From Echinicola salinicaeni (GTDB taxonomy: Bacteria; Bacteroidota; Bacteroidia; Cytophagales; Cyclobacteriaceae), in NCBI RefSeq assembly GCF_014280965.1, contig NZ_JACODZ010000006.1:372001-436000 (forward strand): DNA of 64,000 bases, written 5' to 3'. This document shows, piece by piece, positions 7,931 to 16,429 of the stretch (the stretch's first letter is position 1; every line of letters starts with the position of its first letter). Both the position numbers and the translations under genes were made by a program. The notes under the pieces are model-generated. The model worked only from the letters and a program-made list of their open reading frames with translations. It did no database searches and was not told the DNA's origin.

Positions 7931-8866
7931 TTGAAAAATTATCATATTTACGTTTTGTACGGCCTTGTGGCCGTACTTTTTGGTTTAGTAGTTTTTTATA
8001 AAAACAATCCATCAGAAAATATTTCTTATAGAAAAAGCTCTGAAGCCCGCGTAGGTCCTCAGACCAGTTCTGCGGGTCCCCGCGTAAAAATTTTTGATCT
8101 GCCAGAGAAGCTTGATTTTGCTGGCGAAGCGGTACCATTAAAGGAAAGTGATATTAGGGAGCGTTTGGAAAGGGAAATATATGTGAATGTATATTGGGAG
8201 TCCAATATGCTGCTGATGATGAAGCGGGCAGGGAAGTTTTTACCTACCATTGAAAAGATATTGGCAGAAAATGGGATACCAGATGATTTCAAATATGTGG
8301 CCATGATAGAATCAGGCTTGATGAACGTGGTCTCTCCAGCAGGAGCCAGGGGATTTTGGCAATTTATGGAAGGCACCGCTAAAGACTATGGCTTAGTAGT
8401 AAACAGAGAGGTAGACGAAAGATACCATTTTGAAAAAGCTACCGTTGCTGCTTGTAAATACCTCAAGAAGTCCTATGCTAGATTTGGAAAGTGGACCAAT
8501 GTAGCTGCCAGTTATAATATGGGCCAAGCAGGATTGAGCAGAAGGATCAATGACCAGCATCAGCCCAATTACTATGACCTTTTACTGAACGAAGAGACCA
8601 GTCGGTATATGTTTAGGATCTTGGCTTTTAAGATAGTGTTTGAAAACCCCAAGAAATATGGTTTTGAGCTTAGTAAAGATGATTTGTATCGCCTTCCAGA
8701 GCTAAGGACACTGGGGATCAAAAGCAGTGTCAAAGACTTGGCTGATTGGGCGATAAAGCATGGAAGTAATTACAAAGAGCTAAAAAACTTTAATCCTTGG
8801 TTAAGAAGAAGCAAACTGACGGTAAGAAAAGGGAATGAGTATTTTGTGCAACTTCCGGTAGAATAA
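7931..8866 (+). CDS. Membrane-anchored lytic murein transglycosylase (SLT domain, MltD-like)
   Basis: Cleaves the MurNAc-GlcNAc bond of peptidoglycan with formation of 1,6-anhydro-MurNAc, acting in the periplasm. One N-terminal membrane anchor (about residues 5-22) is followed by a linker and the SLT domain. The catalytic glutamate is E127 in AMIESGL, with the family motifs SPAGARGFWQFMEGTA and NVAASYNMGQAGLSRR. No LysM repeat is complete; the C-terminal RKGNEYFVQLP resembles the end of MltD proteins just before LysM. The start is TTG, two bases after the LOG stop; the next in-frame ATG would lose the anchor. A terminator-like hairpin lies inside the anchor codons (7957-7981). The window also encodes AnmK, which recycles the anhydro sugar this class of enzyme releases. 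Confidence 0.92.
   Translation: MKNYHIYVLYGLVAVLFGLVVFYKNNPSENISYRKSSEARVGPQTSSAGPRVKIFDLPEKLDFAGEAVPLKESDIRERLEREIYVNVYWESNMLLMMKRAGKFLPTIEKILAENGIPDDFKYVAMIESGLMNVVSPAGARGFWQFMEGTAKDYGLVVNREVDERYHFEKATVAACKYLKKSYARFGKWTNVAASYNMGQAGLSRRINDQHQPNYYDLLLNEETSRYMFRILAFKIVFENPKKYGFELSKDDLYRLPELRTLGIKSSVKDLADWAIKHGSNYKELKNFNPWLRRSKLTVRKGNEYFVQLPVE
7957..7981 (+). terminator. Terminator-like hairpin inside lytic transglycosylase codons 9-17
   Basis: A perfect 8-bp GC-rich stem GTACGGCC / GGCCGTAC with loop TTGT is followed by five T. By shape it is an intrinsic terminator located 29 bases after the LOG stop, yet it lies inside the membrane-anchor codons of the next gene. It could end LOG transcription, attenuate the transglycosylase gene, or be melted by translating ribosomes. 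Confidence 0.7.
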
Positions 8867-8926
8867 TTTATAGTGTGATCTTGGGAAATAATCCCTATTT
8901 TTCATATTGACTAGACTTGGATCCCG

Positions 8927-10606
8927 ATGAAGTTTAAAGGCGTATTTATTTTTCTGGCTATTGCCATAATGGTAGTGGTATTTATCTTTAGGGGGATCCC
9001 TTATTTTGTAAACTTATATTTGAACAGTCATGCGGATGAAATAGTTGGTGACCTGATTACCAGGACCAATGATTTTAGTGGACACAAAGTTAAGTTTGGG
9101 AAAGTAGACCTAGATTATGATTACCGCGGTACCTATTTGGAATTGGATTCCGTGGCTATTTTTCCGGATGAAGATTTTCCAGACAGTAGGGTTAAAATTC
9201 AGCTATTGGCAGACAGGATTTTATTATCCGGTTTAAAATGGAAAGATCTTTTTGTAGACAATACGGTGATTCTGGATTCCGCAGAGCTAAGCAATGTCAA
9301 TATCGAATCTCTCTCCCCTTCTTTGGATTCTTTGAACCTTAAGAGTAATGAAGAGATCAAACGAAAAAAAGGCAAAGACTATCAGGCAATCAGGGTGAAT
9401 CATGTACAATTGAAAAATTTTTCAATTGAAAATAAGGATGTGGATATAGATTCTTCTAGGTTTCAAATTGAAGGACTCAGTGTGATCGCGCATAAGTTCA
9501 TCTTGACCAGTGAGGATTTGGAAGCACCCAATGCCCTATTTGATGTGGAGACTGTAGAAGGTGAGATTAAGCATACTTCCATTCATTTTAATCAATATAG
9601 GAATGAATTGAATGCTGAGGACTTGGTTTTCAGCAAGGAGAAGAGAAGTCTTTCGATAGCCCACGTAAGCTTGGACAATAAATTGTCCAAGTATAAATAC
9701 ATTCAGGAGTTTCCAAAAGAAATTGATTGGGTGGAGCTGGAACAGGCAGGATTGGAATTAACAAATATGAATTATGACGCCTTTTTTAGGAAGGGGATTA
9801 TAGAATCAGAGAAATTGTTGGCCAGGGATTTCAGAATAATGGTTTTCAGGGATAAAAGGAAGCCTGACAATACCTTAAAACGGCCAAAAATGATACATCA
9901 AATTATCGGAGGAATTCCTAAGCCTATACATGTGGATATGCTTCAGCTGGAAAATGGTTATGTGGAATATATGGAGCGCCCCGATAATGAATCACCGATG
10001 GCAGGAAAGATCTATTTTAATGATATCAATGCTGAAATAATCAATATCACCAATATTCCTGAAATGTTGGAAATGCATAATGAGATGAGATTGAGAGCTG
10101 ATGCTCAGATTATGGGTAAAGGACAAGTAGATCTAAATGTAGTTTATTATTTACAGGATAGTACTGGCAGGTTTACCATGAAGGGCAATGTACGCGATTT
10201 GCCGGCTTCTGCTATGAATGAAATGTTACGACCTGCTACCCAAGTGGAGGCCAGAACAGGAGTAATTGATGATTTGGCTTTTAATATCAAGGGTGATGAT
10301 ATTGAAGGGTCTGGTGAAGTGGTGATGAAATACCATGATCTAGCGATTGACATACGGGGTAAATCATTTGGTAAGCCACAAAACATTTTTCAAAAAATTG
10401 GGTCTTTTCTCACGAACAAGTTGGTGATCCCCTCGGATAACCCCAATAAAAAAGGGCAGCTGAAAAAAGGTGAAGTATACTTTAAGCGGGATCAGAGCAA
10501 ATTTATTTTTAATTATTGGTGGAAACTTATTTTGAGCGGTATGCGCTCCACCCTCACGGGTGAGGACGAAGAAAAAATGCGCAGAAAGGCTGATCGGGAA
10601 GAATAA
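8927..10606 (+). CDS. AsmA-like envelope protein (559 aa)
   Basis: One N-terminal membrane segment (about residues 5-27) followed by a long, beta-rich periplasmic region without further membrane segments, which is the layout of AsmA/DUF748-type proteins. Recognisable pieces are VKFGKVDLDYDYRGTYLELDSVAIFP near residue 55 (split by me, key pattern: alternating hydrophobic strand residues), LLADRILLSGLKWKDLF, and a late GVIDDLAFNIKGDDIEGSGEVVM-type stretch. AsmA relatives are thought to move phospholipids between the two membranes or aid outer-membrane assembly; a role here is inference. The C-terminus is basic and charged (KMRRKADREE). Two perfect inverted repeats occur within its coding sequence (9407-9428, 9670-9691). 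It stands alone between the transglycosylase and uvrA. Confidence 0.75.
   Translation: MKFKGVFIFLAIAIMVVVFIFRGIPYFVNLYLNSHADEIVGDLITRTNDFSGHKVKFGKVDLDYDYRGTYLELDSVAIFPDEDFPDSRVKIQLLADRILLSGLKWKDLFVDNTVILDSAELSNVNIESLSPSLDSLNLKSNEEIKRKKGKDYQAIRVNHVQLKNFSIENKDVDIDSSRFQIEGLSVIAHKFILTSEDLEAPNALFDVETVEGEIKHTSIHFNQYRNELNAEDLVFSKEKRSLSIAHVSLDNKLSKYKYIQEFPKEIDWVELEQAGLELTNMNYDAFFRKGIIESEKLLARDFRIMVFRDKRKPDNTLKRPKMIHQIIGGIPKPIHVDMLQLENGYVEYMERPDNESPMAGKIYFNDINAEIINITNIPEMLEMHNEMRLRADAQIMGKGQVDLNVVYYLQDSTGRFTMKGNVRDLPASAMNEMLRPATQVEARTGVIDDLAFNIKGDDIEGSGEVVMKYHDLAIDIRGKSFGKPQNIFQKIGSFLTNKLVIPSDNPNKKGQLKKGEVYFKRDQSKFIFNYWWKLILSGMRSTLTGEDEEKMRRKADREE
9407..9428. repeat. Perfect 22-bp palindrome inside the AsmA-like gene
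   Basis: CAATTGAAAAA joined directly to TTTTTCAATTG; the two halves are exact reverse complements with no spacer. It lies in codons about 161-168 of the gene. No function can be assigned; AT-rich composition makes chance more likely than for a GC-rich palindrome. Confidence 0.6.
9670..9691. repeat. Inverted repeat, 10-bp arms, inside the AsmA-like gene
   Basis: CTTGGACAAT (9670-9679) and ATTGTCCAAG (9682-9691) are exact reverse complements separated by AA. It lies 241 bases after the other palindrome in the same gene. No T run follows. Confidence 0.6.
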
Positions 10607-10727
10607 CCCTTATTATCTGGAAAACTAATTCTGATTTATTAGGGTTTAAAAAAGATGGCAAGGGTATTCCGTTAATAATCCATATTTTTGTCAAATTGTA
10701 ATATAACCAAAAAGTCCTGATCTATTC

Positions 10728-13553
10728 ATGGCCAATACAGTAGCAGCAGTAGAAGAGAAAATAGAGATTTATGGTGCTAGGGAGCATAATCTCAAGAATA
10801 TAGATTTATCCATTCCGAGAAACCAATTGGTGGTCATTACCGGTCTTAGTGGAAGTGGTAAGAGTTCCTTGGCTTTTGATACCATTTATGCAGAAGGGCA
10901 AAGGAGGTATATGGAAAGCTTTTCGGCCTATGCGCGATCTTTTTTGGGCGGAATGGAAAGGCCCGATGTGGACAAGATAAATGGACTTTCTCCAGTGATT
11001 TCCATTGAGCAAAAGACCACTAGTAAAAATCCAAGGTCCACGGTAGGCACAGTTACAGAAATTTATGATTTCATGCGTCTGCTTTATGCTCGTTCGGGAG
11101 AGGCATACTCCTACCTGTCAGGAAAGAAGATGATCAGACAGACCGAAGATCAGATTATTGATCAGATACTGGCGCATTTTGAAGGCAAGAAGCTTTATAT
11201 CCTCGCACCTGTCGTAAAAGGGCGGAAGGGGCATTACAGGGAGCTTTTTGAGCAGATCCGCAAGATGGGATTTTCTAAAGTTCGTGTAGATGGAGTAGTG
11301 ATGGAGATGGTGCCTAAGATGCAAGTGGACCGTTATAAAATCCATGATATTGAAATAGTGGTGGATAGGATTGTGGCAGAAGAGGATGATCGTTACCGCA
11401 TTACCCAGTCTTTAAAAACAGCTCTTCAGCATGGAAAAGGTATCATCATGTTACGAGATGAAGATGGAGAAATTCATCATTTTTCTAAATACCTGATGGA
11501 TCCAAGTACAGGTCTTTCCTATGATGAACCTGCACCGAACTCATTTTCATTTAACAGTCCTTATGGAGCCTGTCCAAGCTGTAATGGATTGGGAAAAATA
11601 GACGAAATTACAGCTGAAAATATTATTCCAGATCCTAATTTAAGTATTTCCCGCGGAGGGATTGCACCTTTAGGAGAGTACAGGGATATTTGGATTTTCA
11701 AAAAAATAGATGCCATCCTAAAGCACTATAAAGCCAGTCTATCTACTCCCATAAAAGATCTAAAAGAAGAAGTCATCCAAGTCCTTTTATATGGGGATAA
11801 AATGGAAGTAGAAGTAGATTCGGTAAAATACCCTGGAACAAAATGGAATACCACTTTTGAGGGAATTGTTAACTTTCTTCAGAAGCAGCAAGAAGGTGGT
11901 TCTGATAAAATCCAAAAATGGGTCAGTGATTTTACTACCACTAGGGTTTGCCCGGATTGTGAGGGTTATAGGCTAAAAAAGGAGGCTTTGCACTTTATTA
12001 TTGCTGGTAAGCATATTGGAGAGCTGGCCATGATGGATATCAGGCAGTTGGGTGAATGGTTTGCGCAAATAGATGATAAGCTGACTGAAAAGCAGAAAAT
12101 AATAGGAACGGAAGTACTTAAGGAAATTCGCAAGCGAATAGGCTTTTTGCTGGATATTGGCCTTGATTACCTTTCCCTTAACAGGCCTTTGAGAACACTT
12201 TCAGGAGGGGAGGCGCAACGTATTCGATTGGCCACTCAAATAGGTACCCAGCTGGTGGGGGTTTTATATATCCTAGATGAACCAAGTATTGGCTTACACC
12301 AAAGAGATAACGTTAAACTCATCAAGGCACTTCAGGATCTCAGGGACCTGGGAAATTCCGTATTGGTGGTTGAGCACGACAAGGACATGATGATGGATGC
12401 TGATTATGTGGTGGATATCGGACCTGGTGCTGGTAGACACGGTGGGCATATTGTGGCAGAGGGCAAGCCTTCGAATTTTATCAAACAAAAGAGCCTTACA
12501 GCTAAGTACCTGAATGGTGAAATGGCCATTGAGGTTCCAAAAGAGCGTCGGAAAGGAAATGGTAAAAGTCTTGAGTTAAGTAAAGCAACTGGGAACAACC
12601 TGAAGCATGTTGATCTTAGTTTGCCACTGGGAAGTATGATCTGTGTAACAGGAGTGTCTGGAAGTGGCAAGAGTTCCCTGATCCATGAAACTCTCTTTCC
12701 TCTATTGAACCAACATTTTTATCGTTCTCGAAAAGAACCGCTTTCCTATGGAAGTATTGAAGGGTTGGAGCATTTGGACAAAGTGATCGAAGTGGACCAG
12801 TCACCTATTGGTCGGACTCCTAGATCCAATCCAGCTACTTATACTGGTGTATTTACGGATATTAGGGCTTTGTTTACAGAATTGCCTGAGGCTAAAATCA
12901 GGGGATACAAGCCTGGAAGATTTAGCTTTAATGTAAAAGGAGGGCGTTGTGAGGATTGTGAAGGTGCGGGCATGAAATTGATAGAGATGGATTTCTTACC
13001 AGATGTTCATATTCCATGTGAAACTTGTAAAGGCAAGCGTTATAATCGAGAAACCCTGGAAGTGAGGTTTAAGGGTAAATCTATTTCTGATGTTTTGGAT
13101 ATGACGGTAGAGCAGGCTGTGGAGTTTTTTGATAAGCAGCCTAAGATCCTTCGGAAAATCCAAACCTTGAATGATGTGGGCTTGGGATATATTACCCTTG
13201 GTCAGCATGCCACTACCCTATCTGGTGGAGAAGCCCAAAGGGTGAAACTGGCCACTGAACTTTCCAAGAAGGATACAGGGAAAACATTTTATATATTGGA
13301 TGAGCCTACGACAGGCTTACATTTCCAAGATATAGAGCATCTTTTGGAGGTTTTGAATAGGTTGGTAGAAAAAGGTAATACTGTTTTGATCATTGAGCAT
13401 AACTTAGATGTGATCAAGGTAGCTGATCATATTATTGACCTTGGTCCTGAAGGTGGAAATAAGGGAGGAGAGATAGTCGTTCAGGGAACGCCGGAGTTTG
13501 TTGCTCAACATCCGTCAAGCTATACGGCTAAATTCCTCAAGATGGAATTATAG
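10728..13553 (+). CDS. uvrA: Excinuclease ABC subunit A
   Basis: DNA-damage recognition ATPase of nucleotide excision repair; works as a dimer that loads UvrB on lesions. The 941 residues have the full UvrA plan: first ATPase half with GLSGSGKSSLAFDTIYAEGQ, the UvrB-interacting region with ENFS-like NSFSFNSPYGACPSC, a zinc module made of CPSCNGLG and CPDCEGYRL, LSGGEAQRIRLATQIG and VLYILDEPSIGLH; second half with GVSGSGKSSL, zinc module CEDCEGAG and CETCKGKRYNRETLEV, LSGGEAQRVKLATEL and ILDEPTTGLHFQDI. All Walker and signature motifs are intact. Many Cytophagales carry two uvrA copies; I cannot tell whether this is the only one. A TATTTTTG box lies just upstream (10683-10690), without a clear partner. 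Confidence 0.98.
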   Translation: MANTVAAVEEKIEIYGAREHNLKNIDLSIPRNQLVVITGLSGSGKSSLAFDTIYAEGQRRYMESFSAYARSFLGGMERPDVDKINGLSPVISIEQKTTSKNPRSTVGTVTEIYDFMRLLYARSGEAYSYLSGKKMIRQTEDQIIDQILAHFEGKKLYILAPVVKGRKGHYRELFEQIRKMGFSKVRVDGVVMEMVPKMQVDRYKIHDIEIVVDRIVAEEDDRYRITQSLKTALQHGKGIIMLRDEDGEIHHFSKYLMDPSTGLSYDEPAPNSFSFNSPYGACPSCNGLGKIDEITAENIIPDPNLSISRGGIAPLGEYRDIWIFKKIDAILKHYKASLSTPIKDLKEEVIQVLLYGDKMEVEVDSVKYPGTKWNTTFEGIVNFLQKQQEGGSDKIQKWVSDFTTTRVCPDCEGYRLKKEALHFIIAGKHIGELAMMDIRQLGEWFAQIDDKLTEKQKIIGTEVLKEIRKRIGFLLDIGLDYLSLNRPLRTLSGGEAQRIRLATQIGTQLVGVLYILDEPSIGLHQRDNVKLIKALQDLRDLGNSVLVVEHDKDMMMDADYVVDIGPGAGRHGGHIVAEGKPSNFIKQKSLTAKYLNGEMAIEVPKERRKGNGKSLELSKATGNNLKHVDLSLPLGSMICVTGVSGSGKSSLIHETLFPLLNQHFYRSRKEPLSYGSIEGLEHLDKVIEVDQSPIGRTPRSNPATYTGVFTDIRALFTELPEAKIRGYKPGRFSFNVKGGRCEDCEGAGMKLIEMDFLPDVHIPCETCKGKRYNRETLEVRFKGKSISDVLDMTVEQAVEFFDKQPKILRKIQTLNDVGLGYITLGQHATTLSGGEAQRVKLATELSKKDTGKTFYILDEPTTGLHFQDIEHLLEVLNRLVEKGNTVLIIEHNLDVIKVADHIIDLGPEGGNKGGEIVVQGTPEFVAQHPSSYTAKFLKMEL

Positions 13554-13665
13554 CCTTGCTTAGGTTTTTTTGGTCAAAACAGGTGAATACCCTTTTAGCC
13601 AATGCTTGACCCATTGATAAAAAATAGCTTCCTACATCCCAAGACTTCCTTATATTTGGGAAAGC

Positions 13666-14715
13666 ATGGATAGAAGTCGTTTATACTGGATATTACAAAT
13701 ATTAGGTTGGTCATGCTTTGCGGTGATCAACCTCTTTTTTGTCTCTTTGATAAGAGGCATCACTTCTGTGCAGATAGGGGCATACCTTTCCTTAGGGGCT
13801 TTCTATTTGGTCTCTACACATTATTTCAGGCATATTATCATCACCAAAAAATGGTTTGACTTTAGCTTCAGTAAGTTAATGTCCAATGCCTTGGTGTTTT
13901 TGCTAGCCCTAAGCTTTGCCAATGTCATTGCTACCATCCTGATCAACTGGATTTTTGGTATTTTAAGGGTCCATGAGGACCTTAAGCCTATAGTGTTATT
14001 GGTGAATATGTTCATCAGTTTCCTTTATTATACACTATGGACGATGATGTATTTTCTCTATCACTTTTTGGAGAATTATAATACTACGCTTAAGTATCAA
14101 GCTAAGATCAATGAAATTAAACTCAATCAGTTAAGGAGTCAGCTTAATCCGCACTTTATTTTTAATGCCTTGAACAGTGTGAGGGCCTTGGTAGATGAAA
14201 ATCCACCAAAATCCAAGGAGGCGATTACTCAGCTCAGTAATATTTTGCGGTATTCGTTAATAATGGATAAGAAAAGGACAATTGATTTTGGTGATGAGAT
14301 CAAGATAGTTCGAGATTACCTCGATTTGGAAACCATCAGGTTTGAAGAGCGGCTAAAGGTAAATTTTGATATTGAGGAGGAGGCCTATCACTATAAGATT
14401 CCACCAATGATGTTGCAAACAATCGTTGAAAATGCGATCAAGCATGGAATTTCAAACCGTATGAAGGGTGGGCTGATTGAGATCAAATGTTCTATTGGAC
14501 TTGCGGGGGATCTTTATTTATTGGTGAAAAACAGTGGGCAATTAAAAGGCGGTGTCGGCAGAAAGAATGATGGCAGTGGACATGGGGTTTCGAATACCAT
14601 GCAGCGTCTTAGATTGATATACGGCAGCAAGGCCAGCTTCAAAATGAAAAACTTTGATGCTGAGTTTGTGCTGACAGAAATTAAAATTCCGAAACAAAGT
14701 ATTAAATTAGATTAA
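13666..14715 (+). CDS. LytS-type sensor histidine kinase
   Basis: Membrane histidine kinase of the LytS/YehU (His_kinase PF06580) type, 349 residues. The N-terminal third holds four hydrophobic membrane segments (about residues 8-30, 38-55, 70-95, 108-132). The phospho-acceptor is H163 in LNPHFIFNALNSVRAL. The C-terminal ATP-binding region shows IVENAIKHGIS (N box) and a GHGVSNTMQRLRLIYG glycine box. There is no separate extracellular sensor domain, so signal perception is probably by the membrane part. The response regulator starts 12 bases after its stop, so they form a two-component pair. A TATATTTG element (13651-13658) sits only seven bases before the ATG. Confidence 0.93.
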   Translation: MDRSRLYWILQILGWSCFAVINLFFVSLIRGITSVQIGAYLSLGAFYLVSTHYFRHIIITKKWFDFSFSKLMSNALVFLLALSFANVIATILINWIFGILRVHEDLKPIVLLVNMFISFLYYTLWTMMYFLYHFLENYNTTLKYQAKINEIKLNQLRSQLNPHFIFNALNSVRALVDENPPKSKEAITQLSNILRYSLIMDKKRTIDFGDEIKIVRDYLDLETIRFEERLKVNFDIEEEAYHYKIPPMMLQTIVENAIKHGISNRMKGGLIEIKCSIGLAGDLYLLVKNSGQLKGGVGRKNDGSGHGVSNTMQRLRLIYGSKASFKMKNFDAEFVLTEIKIPKQSIKLD

Positions 14716-14727
14716 ACTTTTAAAACC

Positions 14728-15465
14728 ATGCGTGCATTAGTAATCGATGATGAAAGACTGGCTAGGAAAGAGCTGATCAATTTACTTTCTGGTATAAGTG
14801 ATGTGGAGGTAGTTGGAGAAGCCATGAATGTGGATGATGCCAAAGAGAAAATTGCTGAGTTAAATCCTGATGTGATTTTTTTGGATATTCAAATGCCCGA
14901 GAAGACAGGATTTGATTTATTGGCAGAACTGGAGGCTGTTCCCAAAGTAGTATTTACTACGGCCTATGATGAGTTTGCGCTTAAGGCCTTTGAAGTAAAT
15001 GCTTTGGATTATCTATTAAAGCCTATAGAGCCGGAAAGATTGACTGAGGCCATCGCCAAACTAAAGAGTCAGGCAGATACAGGAAATGACGATTCCAATG
15101 AAAAAACTGTAGAAAGTGGGGACCCTAAGCTTAGCCTAAAGGATCAGGTTTTTGTTAAAGATGGTGATAAATGCTGGTTTGTAAAATTAGAAAATGTTCG
15201 GTTGTTTGAGTCCGATGGTAATTATATTAAGGTTTATTTCGATAATAATAAGCCAATGATTCATAAATCTTTGAATGCATTGGATGAAAGACTTGATGAG
15301 AAAGCATTTTTTAGGGCAAGCAGGAAACATATCATTAATTTAAGTTGGGTAGAAGGCATAGAGCCTTGGTTTAACGGAGGTCTAGTGGTAACCCTTAAGG
15401 GTGGCGACCGGATAGAAGTCAGCAGACGTCAGGCCGCTAGATTTAAGGATATGATGAGCCTATGA
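14728..15465 (+). CDS. LytTR-family response regulator (partner of the LytS-type kinase)
   Basis: A 245-residue response regulator with an N-terminal receiver (residues about 1-120) and a C-terminal LytTR DNA-binding domain (about 138-243). The receiver is complete: acidic pair D7/D8, phospho-acceptor D53 in VIFLDIQMP, T in VFTTAYDEFALKAFEVNALDYL, and K in LLKPIEPE. The LytTR domain shows RLFESDGNYIKVYFDN, the KSLNALDERLD stretch and FFRASRKHIINLSWVEGI. It is the downstream partner of the kinase and probably phosphorylated by it. Target genes cannot be predicted. Confidence 0.95.
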   Translation: MRALVIDDERLARKELINLLSGISDVEVVGEAMNVDDAKEKIAELNPDVIFLDIQMPEKTGFDLLAELEAVPKVVFTTAYDEFALKAFEVNALDYLLKPIEPERLTEAIAKLKSQADTGNDDSNEKTVESGDPKLSLKDQVFVKDGDKCWFVKLENVRLFESDGNYIKVYFDNNKPMIHKSLNALDERLDEKAFFRASRKHIINLSWVEGIEPWFNGGLVVTLKGGDRIEVSRRQAARFKDMMSL

Positions 15466-15614
15466 TTTAAAAATGCAGTTATTGAATTGTATTTGTGGAT
15501 TAATATTTACATTTTCATTGTTTAAGAATTGTTTTTTGGAGGATTTGTGGAAATAGATAAGATATCTAAAGGATTTAAACATAACATTTACAGGTTAGGA
15601 ACCGCTAATAAAAT

Positions 15615-16367
15615 ATGAAAGAAGAAAGAATTTTGGTTGTTGAGGATGATCCGGATATTGCAGAAAATATTGAGGAGATTCTCGAACTTTTAGGATATGT
15701 AAATATCGACATTGCTAATTCTGCCAATCAAGCTATTAAAGTAATCAAGAAATACCGGCCTGATTTGGTATTTATGGATATCAAATTGAAGGGGGACAAA
15801 GATGGGATAGAGTTGGGTGAGATCGTACAGCAAATGGTTGATGCTCCCATTATTTATGTTACTTCCTATAGCGATCCTTCAATAATTGAAAGGGCAAAAC
15901 GTATACATCCTGCCGGGTTCATCGTTAAGCCTTTTAATACGAATGATATACATGCAATTGTCGAAATTGTTCTATATAACAGAAGGACCAATGCTTTGCA
16001 TTCTGATGCTCCCAAGGCCAAAGCAGAGAGCCCATATTTGGTTACAGATGCAGTTTATATCAAATCTGACAATGCCTATGAGCGTGTGAATTACGGTGAT
16101 ATTTATTACGTAGAGGCAAATGGCAATATGGTTTCTATTTTTACAAAGAATAAAAACTATGTGATCAGAAAGTCCATGAAAGATATGGAAGAAAAGCTTC
16201 CAAATGACCTTTTCTTAAGAGTACAGAAATCATATATAGTTCAGTTGGGACAAATAGAAAGCTTTAGTACCAAGGAAATTAATCTTAAAAGTGGGGCCGT
16301 AGTCCAAGTAGGTCGTCAGTACTATAATAGCTTTTTGGCTAAGCTAAACACCATAACTGAGAGTTAA
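15615..16367 (+). CDS. Second LytTR-family response regulator
   Basis: A 250-residue protein with receiver (about 1-122) and LytTR domain (about 145-248). Acidic residues E10/D11/D12 and phospho-acceptor D55 in LVFMDIKLKGDKDG are intact, as are T in YVTSYSDPS and K in FIVKPFNTND. Its receiver (MDIKLKG.KDGIE) belongs to a different subgroup from that of the gene before it, so it did not arise by simple tandem duplication. The LytTR part has YYVEANGNMVSIFTKN and LFLRVQKSYIVQLGQI. It begins 149 bases after the first regulator and could use its own promoter; it has no kinase of its own in the window. A strong terminator follows. Confidence 0.93.
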   Translation: MKEERILVVEDDPDIAENIEEILELLGYVNIDIANSANQAIKVIKKYRPDLVFMDIKLKGDKDGIELGEIVQQMVDAPIIYVTSYSDPSIIERAKRIHPAGFIVKPFNTNDIHAIVEIVLYNRRTNALHSDAPKAKAESPYLVTDAVYIKSDNAYERVNYGDIYYVEANGNMVSIFTKNKNYVIRKSMKDMEEKLPNDLFLRVQKSYIVQLGQIESFSTKEINLKSGAVVQVGRQYYNSFLAKLNTITES

Positions 16368-16393
16368 TCAAGTCTGAGTAATATAAAAAATTT

Positions 16394-16419
16394 AAAGCCT
16401 CCCTTTTGGAGGCTTTTTT
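16394..16419. terminator. Bidirectional terminator between convergent genes
   Basis: AAAGCCTCC / GGAGGCTTT stem with loop CTTTT and T runs on both strands (AAAAAATTTAAA on the left). It separates the plus-strand LytTR gene (stop 16367) from the minus-strand PhoH gene (stop 16430). Confidence 0.9.
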
Positions 16420-16429
16420 GGTTTAAGTA

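Noticed and set aside
14728-16367. The two neighbouring LytTR regulators as a recent tandem duplication
   Set aside because: Their receivers differ in subgroup (FLDIQMPEKTG against FMDIKLKGDKDG) and the linkers differ, so they are not recent copies.
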